Below, piece by piece: positions 56,591 to 61,501 of a stretch of DNA of 61,501 nt; position 1 is the stretch's first letter; every line of letters starts with the position of its first letter. A model generated the notes under the pieces. That model was not told the DNA's origin. It searched no databases and saw nothing but the letters and a program-made list of their open reading frames with translations. The position numbers were made by a program, and so were the translations under genes. This DNA comes from Flavobacteriales bacterium (GTDB taxonomy: Bacteria > Bacteroidota > Bacteroidia > Flavobacteriales > UBA1820): assembly GCA_017620815.1 (NCBI GenBank), contig JAGAUI010000021.1, positions 1 through 61,501 on the forward strand, read 5' to 3'.

Positions 56591-57289
56591 TTACATAAAC
56601 TTGACATAGATACCAGCCCCTATCCTCAAGAAAGAAGGAGAAGACAACGTAGCATCTACCGTTTCAACTTCGCCAAAATACTGGCTATAAGTAACTGCAA
56701 CGTTATATCCCACCGTCTGTCCTTTATCAAAGAAACCGCGTAATCCTACCTCTGGAGCAACTATAGGCATCCATTTTTTCCCCTGGAATTCATACTGGTC
56801 AGAAATCTCGGTAGATAGTTTCACACTACCCATACCTACTGCCAGTCCCACATAAGGTTTAAGGTACTGTGAGAAATCTTTAACACAGAACTCTCCACCT
56901 ACCAATAGGTTATTTATGCTCACATCGTGTACTTTTTCTCCCGATACGGCTTCGTATTGGCTTATAATTATACGGTCATACCCCGTATCTTCCATCAAAG
57001 CTGCAGACTGATACATAAAGAATGCTTTCCATTTTTTGGAGAAAGAATAACCCAATCCCAGTTCAAATGATGGAGAAGGAGTCTGTGAAGCATAATCACT
57101 TATACCATTGAGAGCCATAGCATAGCCCATAGTAAAGTCTATAGTAAATCCTTTGTCTGGAGCATAATAGCTCTTAATATGTTCTGCACGTCCTTGACGT
57201 TCTACCATCACTGGCTGAGCTGTAGCACCTAGTGCCATACACACTACAAAAGCGAGTGTCAATATATATTTTTTACTCATCATCTTCAT
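56591..57289 (-). CDS. Outer-membrane beta-barrel protein
   Basis: The 232-residue protein begins with a signal peptide (residues about 1-23, KKYILTLAFVVCMALGATAQ). The mature part has barrel-like strands with alternating hydrophobic residues (FTIDFTMGYAMAL, SFELGLGYSFSKKWKAFFMY, YLKPYVGLAVGMGS, VGYNVAVTYSQYFG) and ends with an aromatic-terminated strand (IGAGIYVKFM). This looks like a small OmpA/OmpX-type barrel, with no OmpA periplasmic domain. It lies 18 nt after the DUF4136 lipoprotein and probably shares an mRNA with it. Function unknown. Confidence 0.78.
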   Translation of the reverse strand: MKMMSKKYILTLAFVVCMALGATAQPVMVERQGRAEHIKSYYAPDKGFTIDFTMGYAMALNGISDYASQTPSPSFELGLGYSFSKKWKAFFMYQSAALMEDTGYDRIIISQYEAVSGEKVHDVSINNLLVGGEFCVKDFSQYLKPYVGLAVGMGSVKLSTEISDQYEFQGKKWMPIVAPEVGLRGFFDKGQTVGYNVAVTYSQYFGEVETVDATLSSPSFLRIGAGIYVKFM

Positions 57290-57307
57290 TTTTTAATGTG
57301 TTATACA

Positions 57308-58042
57308 TTAGTGATTTACATCTAGATATGACGATTGTACAAAGGCAGATGGAAGATTTACCAATATACGAGTATTGTCATTCACGTTTTTATCTTCCAA
57401 ATCTCCTATCACTTCTGCCACCCAAGGGATATTAACTTGGTATTCGGCTGGAACGTGTGCCTTGCCGGGAGTTTTACCGGGATTGGATGGCATCCAAGTA
57501 TTTACATACCAATCACGATACTTACGCAATGATTCTGCCTCTATCATCTCTACACGCAATACATTGGTAGCCACCGTAATAGTATATATTGGAAGCCAAG
57601 GATAATAACCTCCCCAAAATGCCAGATATGGGTCTAGATATGCAGAACCCGGAACCCACGATATCAATGAGAAATACAGTTTGATATTTACAGCATTCAT
57701 CACAAAATCGGCATCGTCTTCTACATCTACTATAGTATAGCCATAGTTTTTCATAGCCTTTGTTATCTCATCTGCTATACCTTTGCTATATGAGCTTACT
57801 ACAGCATCATCATGACCTGTAACCACATACACACTAGGATTTACATAGACTTTGGTCTTACCCTGTGCTATCATTTGGTCAAACTGAGCCCCAGTGGCAA
57901 AAAAAGCCGGGTTACCCGCTGTATGCACTGCATAGGTCTTATCATAGGTGTCTATCAAACTCTTTTTCATACAAGAGGAAAACAGCAAAACACCCGCCAT
58001 AACTATCACAACCAGAGTGCTTCTTTTCAAGATTTTCTTCAT
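57308..58042 (-). CDS. DUF4136 lipoprotein
   Basis: A 244-residue lipoprotein with signal peptide MKKILKRSTLVVIVMAGV and acylated Cys at about 24 (FSSCMKK). The rest matches DUF4136: an N-terminal TYAVHTA and a central SKGIADEITKAMKNYGYTIV, followed by a beta-rich region. Function unknown; several relatives are exported. The ATG at 58042 was chosen over a TTG 17 codons upstream because it gives the normal signal peptide. It lies just upstream of the small barrel gene on the same strand. Confidence 0.82.
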   Translation of the reverse strand: MKKILKRSTLVVIVMAGVLLFSSCMKKSLIDTYDKTYAVHTAGNPAFFATGAQFDQMIAQGKTKVYVNPSVYVVTGHDDAVVSSYSKGIADEITKAMKNYGYTIVDVEDDADFVMNAVNIKLYFSLISWVPGSAYLDPYLAFWGGYYPWLPIYTITVATNVLRVEMIEAESLRKYRDWYVNTWMPSNPGKTPGKAHVPAEYQVNIPWVAEVIGDLEDKNVNDNTRILVNLPSAFVQSSYLDVNH

Positions 58043-58187
58043 TTTTATATTATGATTTTGGTTTTTATTTCCTGTTTTTATTGTGAGGGACAAAATTGAG
58101 CATAATTTTTCACATACAGCACTTACTTGAGCATATTTAACTAAAACTTATGTTTTAGTTTTCAAAATACACTCTTTATACGCCCGC

Positions 58188-59168
58188 TTATAGTTTACTC
58201 ATAAAAAATACTTTCTCTTTTTCCATATCCAAAGTTGGATACATATCACATATAGCTGCTATCTCATCAAGATTCTTTTTACAGAAGAGACGATACTGCT
58301 CACTATCTGGATTTTTGGGACGATGAGCAGCTGCACTCACGACCGATGTTACCCTTTGCAAAAAAGACACAGTACTTGCATTAAAAAATGCCCCTTGTAT
58401 TTTTTCCCATATATAGTCCACTGCCACACCAGATGGATGAATCATATCCTCTCCATAGTAACGATAATCCCTCAATTCGTCCATAACTATCTCATATGAA
58501 GGGAAATAGTCTGCCATAGTAGAATCACTTACTATACGTTCTATGGCACAGAACAATTTTGATTTGATTACACTTGACCTCAATGCTCCATCACCCATAT
58601 ACCTCACAGGACTCACCGTATAATACAGCCTAGCACCCTTATTTATCTCTGCCAAAAGACGCTCCACTCTCATCGCTCCATCATATATTTCATCTATACT
58701 CATCTGTTCTATGGTGAAAAATTTTGATGGTATTTTATGGCAGTTTGAGCATAGGCGTCCGCTAGGGTTATAACGATAAACCTGTGATGTACCATATGTT
58801 ATAAATATGTGAGTAGCCTTCCTCAATGACTCATGCAATTCATCTATAAGGCTATTTACCACCCTTAAAGCCTCACTCACACTACCATACGAATGCATGC
58901 TGTGTAATTCCATAGACATATACATCCCGTCCTTTTCAAAAAAATCATCGGCGGTGAAGTATCTCTTTTCTATCACTCTTATCATCGCCTCACTCACCGA
59001 ATGTGGAGAAAACAACGTCCCAAATGGATTTACTACAGTAGGTATCTTTATAGCAGAAAACTTATCTCCCACATTACTTGCAAAACACGAACCTATAAAC
59101 CATAGATGAGAATCATATGATATAGGGTTGTCATATACAGGTATGTGGATAGGTGTGGATAGTTTCAT
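58188..59168 (-). CDS. GSCFA domain protein
   Basis: The 326-residue protein has the defining GSCFA motif at 27-31 (FIGSCFASNVGDKF) and the SGNH-like residues that follow: FITYGTSQVYR, and DMIHPSG near the C-terminus, which would supply the His of a hydrolase triad. The family is found mostly in Bacteroidota and its substrate is unknown; an SGNH hydrolase/esterase fold is likely. There is no signal peptide, so it is probably cytosolic. It is 9 nt from the MBL-fold gene on the same strand. Confidence 0.88.
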   Translation of the reverse strand: MKLSTPIHIPVYDNPISYDSHLWFIGSCFASNVGDKFSAIKIPTVVNPFGTLFSPHSVSEAMIRVIEKRYFTADDFFEKDGMYMSMELHSMHSYGSVSEALRVVNSLIDELHESLRKATHIFITYGTSQVYRYNPSGRLCSNCHKIPSKFFTIEQMSIDEIYDGAMRVERLLAEINKGARLYYTVSPVRYMGDGALRSSVIKSKLFCAIERIVSDSTMADYFPSYEIVMDELRDYRYYGEDMIHPSGVAVDYIWEKIQGAFFNASTVSFLQRVTSVVSAAAHRPKNPDSEQYRLFCKKNLDEIAAICDMYPTLDMEKEKVFFMSKL

Positions 59169-59176
59169 TTATAGTA

Positions 59177-59830
59177 TTATTTTCTTATCTCTATGTTACT
59201 CATATCTTTAAGAGCCTCTTTCAAACTCTCCATATCCAACTCAAAATAATGGATAGGATACACTACTCTAGGTTCTATCATTCGCACGGCATCTACCCAC
59301 ATCTCATCACTCATAGTATAAGGCAGATTTTTGGGAAGGAATGCCACATCTACCTTACCTTTAAGGGCTGCCATTTCGGGGATATTTTCTGTATCTCCTG
59401 CTATATACAGCGTACAACCATCTACCGTAAGCAAATACCCGTTGCCTACTCCACGAGGATGAAAATGATTACCCTCATCATTGCGATGTTCTATATTATA
59501 TGCTGGGACAGCCTCTATTTCAATACCCAAAACTTCTATCTTATCACCATAGGACATAACGTGTGCAACATCTGTAAGACGAGCCACATCGGCATTGGCA
59601 ATGATGATGGTGTTTGGATTGAGTATATGACGTAATGCCTCTATGTCATAGTGGTCATAATGGTCATGGGTGATGAGTACTACATCGGCTATAGGCATAC
59701 CTTTGTACTGGGCAGCCTCACTGTATGGGTCAAAATATATATTCTTTCCATCTACCGTAAGCAAGATTCCTGCATGTCCCAATGTATTGACCTCTATCTG
59801 CCCTTGAGCCGTTTTTATCATTGATTTCAT
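59177..59830 (-). CDS. MBL-fold metal-dependent hydrolase (UPF0173/YtkL-like)
   Basis: The 217-residue protein is a UlaG/UPF0173-like hydrolase. Metal-binding motif THDHYDHYD lies at about 54-62, the second metal Asp is in GDTENIPE, and the last His is in YPIHYFELD. The N-terminal LGHAGILLTVDGKNIYFDPY is typical. Substrate unknown. It is coupled closely with GSCFA downstream (8-nt gap). Confidence 0.92.
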   Translation of the reverse strand: MKSMIKTAQGQIEVNTLGHAGILLTVDGKNIYFDPYSEAAQYKGMPIADVVLITHDHYDHYDIEALRHILNPNTIIIANADVARLTDVAHVMSYGDKIEVLGIEIEAVPAYNIEHRNDEGNHFHPRGVGNGYLLTVDGCTLYIAGDTENIPEMAALKGKVDVAFLPKNLPYTMSDEMWVDAVRMIEPRVVYPIHYFELDMESLKEALKDMSNIEIRK

Positions 59831-59907
59831 ATCTTTATGTATTTAATTTTTACACGGGATAAATATATAAATTTTTCATTTATCATAAATGACTTTTTAC
59901 CACATCT

Positions 59908-61014
59908 CTACACCTTTAAAAAGGTATTTTTACGATATAGAAAATACAGAAACAGCCAACATACCACCATATATCCCCCCTGAAGAACCAACGCAGCCCA
60001 ATCCTCTGGCAGGGCATTGGCTACTCCTCCCACAAAAAAGTTTGCTATTCCCTTAAAGCCTATTATGCGTTGGGCGAGGTATATGGTTATAGAATTCATC
60101 CCCACAACCCTCAACACCAATGTCCAACTCTTATATCCACGCACATCTATCACATAATAAAACACAGCCATCATCACCAACGAATATGCTCCCACAGCAC
60201 ACACAAAAGTACTAGACCACAACATCTTGTTTATAGGCACATAATTTTTACCTATGATAGCTACGATTGCTAGAGCCACAGCCCCCGCCAACATATACAA
60301 AGCCTTACGATTACCCGAAAGTCGGTTTTGAGGCAGACGTATAAGCTCTCCCGTAAAAATACCCAACATAGCCGTCACGACAGCAGGCAGTGCCGACAGC
60401 AAACCTTCTGGGTCAAAATGATTATTATATAATAGTCGGCCGGGTAAAAACAAACGGTCTATATATCCTACTATATTCCCTTCAAGGGAAAGCGGGGAGG
60501 CATTTACAACATCTGGAGCTGCTACATATTTGGTCAGCAGAGCATAACCCAGCAATATCACCACACATATAGCCGCACGCATTTTAATACCAAAATTCAC
60601 ATACAACAACGCTGCCACCATCCACGCAATGCCTATCCTAGCTAGAACACTAGCATAACGCATATTATCAAAATTAAGTTTTAGCAGGCCGTTATATATC
60701 ATTCCCAAAAAAACAAGTATTACAGCACGTTTTACTATCTTTATCACTATAGATTTGGTAGAGGCTCCTTTTTCACGTTGGGAGGCATAGGAAAAAGGAA
60801 ATGACACCCCAGCTAGAAATAGGAATAATGGAAATATGGTATCGTGATGATAAAGTCCATCCCACGCGACATGTTTCATGGATTGAGCGACAGCTTCACT
60901 CACATCTCCAGGGCACAAGGCACACAGAGCCGTTATAAACCCAGACAACCCCATGATGAAAAACATATCAAAACCTCGCAAAGCGTCAAGCGACATAAGA
61001 CGATTACTCTTCAT
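59908..61014 (-). CDS. DUF5009/heparan acetyltransferase-like membrane protein
   Basis: The 368-residue protein has about ten hydrophobic helices and starts with the family motif RLMSLDALRGFDMFFI at about 5-20, with a conserved His pair at about 55-57 (YHHDTIFPLFLFLAGVSFP). It resembles DUF5009 and the HGSNAT/YeiB group, which are related to acyl-CoA-dependent transmembrane acetyltransferases; in Bacteroidota some relatives neighbour N-acetylglucosamine use genes. No such neighbour is here. The catalytic His pattern is compatible, but function is not proven. It has its own transcription unit. Confidence 0.85.
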   Translation of the reverse strand: MKSNRLMSLDALRGFDMFFIMGLSGFITALCALCPGDVSEAVAQSMKHVAWDGLYHHDTIFPLFLFLAGVSFPFSYASQREKGASTKSIVIKIVKRAVILVFLGMIYNGLLKLNFDNMRYASVLARIGIAWMVAALLYVNFGIKMRAAICVVILLGYALLTKYVAAPDVVNASPLSLEGNIVGYIDRLFLPGRLLYNNHFDPEGLLSALPAVVTAMLGIFTGELIRLPQNRLSGNRKALYMLAGAVALAIVAIIGKNYVPINKMLWSSTFVCAVGAYSLVMMAVFYYVIDVRGYKSWTLVLRVVGMNSITIYLAQRIIGFKGIANFFVGGVANALPEDWAALVLQGGYMVVCWLFLYFLYRKNTFLKV

Positions 61015-61166
61015 AACTATAAATATATTTTGATGTAGGATATAAATATAAACACATGTAGCATAACTACCCTTTCTCTACAAATATACGACAATTTGCA
61101 TATCCCGTACTATTGCAGTAAAATTTTTATGACATATAGATTTTAATGGTATCAAGTGTTTTTTAG

Positions 61167-61393
61167 GCAAAACCATTTAAAATAAAAAAGCCACTCTACG
61201 AGTGGCTTTTATCGTGGGAGCAGAGGGACTTCACTCGCCCCAGGTGACTTGAAAAGCAAAACCATTTAAAACTAAAAAGCCACCTCTTGGCGGCTTGTGG
61301 GAGCAGAGGGACTTCATTCGCCCCAGGTGGCTTGAAAAGCAAAACTATTTAAAACTAAAAAGCCGCCTCTTGGCGGCTTGTGGGAGCAGAGGG
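61167..61393. repeat. Tandem repeats downstream of tRNA-Val
   Basis: Units are 61167-61255 (89 bp), 61256-61338 (83 bp) and 61339-61393 (partial). In tRNA orientation each unit has the final bases of the tRNA 3' end (CCCTCTGCTCCCAC; on the plus strand copies at 61214-61228, 61297-61311 and the real one at 61380-61394), then a GC-rich hairpin with a U-tract, then AGTTTTAAATGGTTTTGC. The hairpins are 61186-61210, 61277-61296 (one A-C mismatch) and 61360-61379 (perfect). So a tRNA 3'-end/terminator segment is duplicated twice. No integrase lies nearby. Confidence 0.85.
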
Positions 61394-61455
61394 ATTCGAA
61401 CCCCCGACCCTCTGCTTGTAAGGCAGATGCTCTGAACCAACTGAGCTATGCTCCC
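61381..61455 (-). tRNA. tRNA-Val (anticodon TAC)
   Basis: The 75-nt minus-strand cloverleaf has acceptor GGGAGCA with TGCTCCC, anticodon loop CTTACAA (TAC) and T-arm GGGGGTTCGAATCCCTC. Discriminator A; CCA is not encoded. It is followed on its 3' side by three copies of a terminator module. Confidence 0.95.
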
Positions 61456-61475
61456 TTGTGTCTTAAAGACGAGTG

Positions 61476-61483
61476 CAAAGATA
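61476..61483 (-). promoter_or_regulatory. Putative tRNA-Val -7 element
   Basis: Minus-strand TATCTTTG, an exact TAnnTTTG match, 21 nt before the tRNA. The expected -33 element would lie beyond the end of the window. Confidence 0.7.
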
Positions 61484-61501
61484 CATAAAATTTATATCCC
61501 C

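Noticed and set aside
61167-61393. CRISPR-like array
   Set aside because: The units are near-identical along their whole length with no spacer/repeat alternation and include the tRNA end and a terminator, so it is a tandem duplication, not CRISPR.

Overview
The window is a contig end from a Bacteroidota genome, most likely Bacteroidales-like. The evidence is gene content typical of that phylum: an LpxC-FabZ fusion, a DUF3276 PUR-type protein, GSCFA, DUF4136, a THUMP-like methyltransferase and paired methylmalonyl-CoA mutase subunits. Promoter-like sites also match the Bacteroidota -7 consensus TAnnTTTG, with TTTG about 19 nt upstream, in front of many genes, and there are few recognisable Shine-Dalgarno sequences. 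Base composition is AT-rich and AUA is a common Ile codon. The first 22 bases are Illumina adapter sequence, not genome. I see no transposase, phage gene, CRISPR array or plasmid function. This is core chromosome, and the unusual items are architectures, RNA signals and small repeats rather than a new gene island.

Layout. 1-9.7 kb: a truncated DUF192 gene coupled to lgt, a Glu-rich Bacteroidota protein, a YigZ/GNAT pair, an NfeD-SPFH pair, a THUMP-like methyltransferase, a DUF7935-like membrane protein, recA and a small LPS-kinase-like protein. 9.7-14.1 kb: dnaE with an N-terminal DEDDh exonuclease domain. 14.4-18.3 kb: lpxD, lpxC-fabZ, lpxA and efp, a lipid A operon. 18.4-25.7 kb, minus strand: uvrA, glgX, lipA, a secreted barrel-like protein and an ECF sigma factor. 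25.7-32 kb, minus strand: a tight run of a lipid A-type acyltransferase, glycosyltransferase, pseudouridine synthase, sdaA, murB and a second glycosyltransferase leading into the sigma factor. 32.1-35.4 kb, plus strand: a YbhN-type membrane protein, a decayed or unclear stretch, a leader with a terminator, deoC and cysQ. 35.4-41.2 kb, minus strand: a lipoprotein endonuclease/phosphatase, parC, parE, tRNA-Lys(TTT) and tRNA-Leu(GAG).

41.4-45.5 kb, plus strand: mutA-mutB. 45.6-49.1 kb: a YkvA-like protein, a LysR regulator, a long-chain acyl-CoA ligase and tRNA-Lys(CTT). 49.3-53 kb: a PUR-type protein convergent with a 1084-residue Dna2-like nuclease-helicase. 53.1-56.4 kb, minus strand: thrS-infC-rpmI-rplT, in which infC has no ATG/GTG/TTG start in the required place and appears to start at AUC or AUU. 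56.6-61.0 kb, minus strand: an outer-membrane barrel, a DUF4136 lipoprotein, GSCFA, a metallo-beta-lactamase-fold hydrolase and a DUF5009-like acyltransferase. The contig ends with tRNA-Val(TAC), followed downstream by tandem repeats that carry copies of the tRNA's own 3' end and of its terminator.

Functional themes are envelope construction (lgt, the lpx genes, acyltransferase, glycosyltransferases, murB), replication and repair (recA, dnaE, uvrA, parC/parE, Dna2-like), translation (efp, thrS operon, tRNAs) and propionate/succinate metabolism (mutA/B). Best candidates for a second look are the tRNA-Val repeat array, the two promoter-terminator units that share sequence (about 6990-7115 and 33632-33758), the infC start, the Dna2-like protein and the exonuclease-DnaE fusion.
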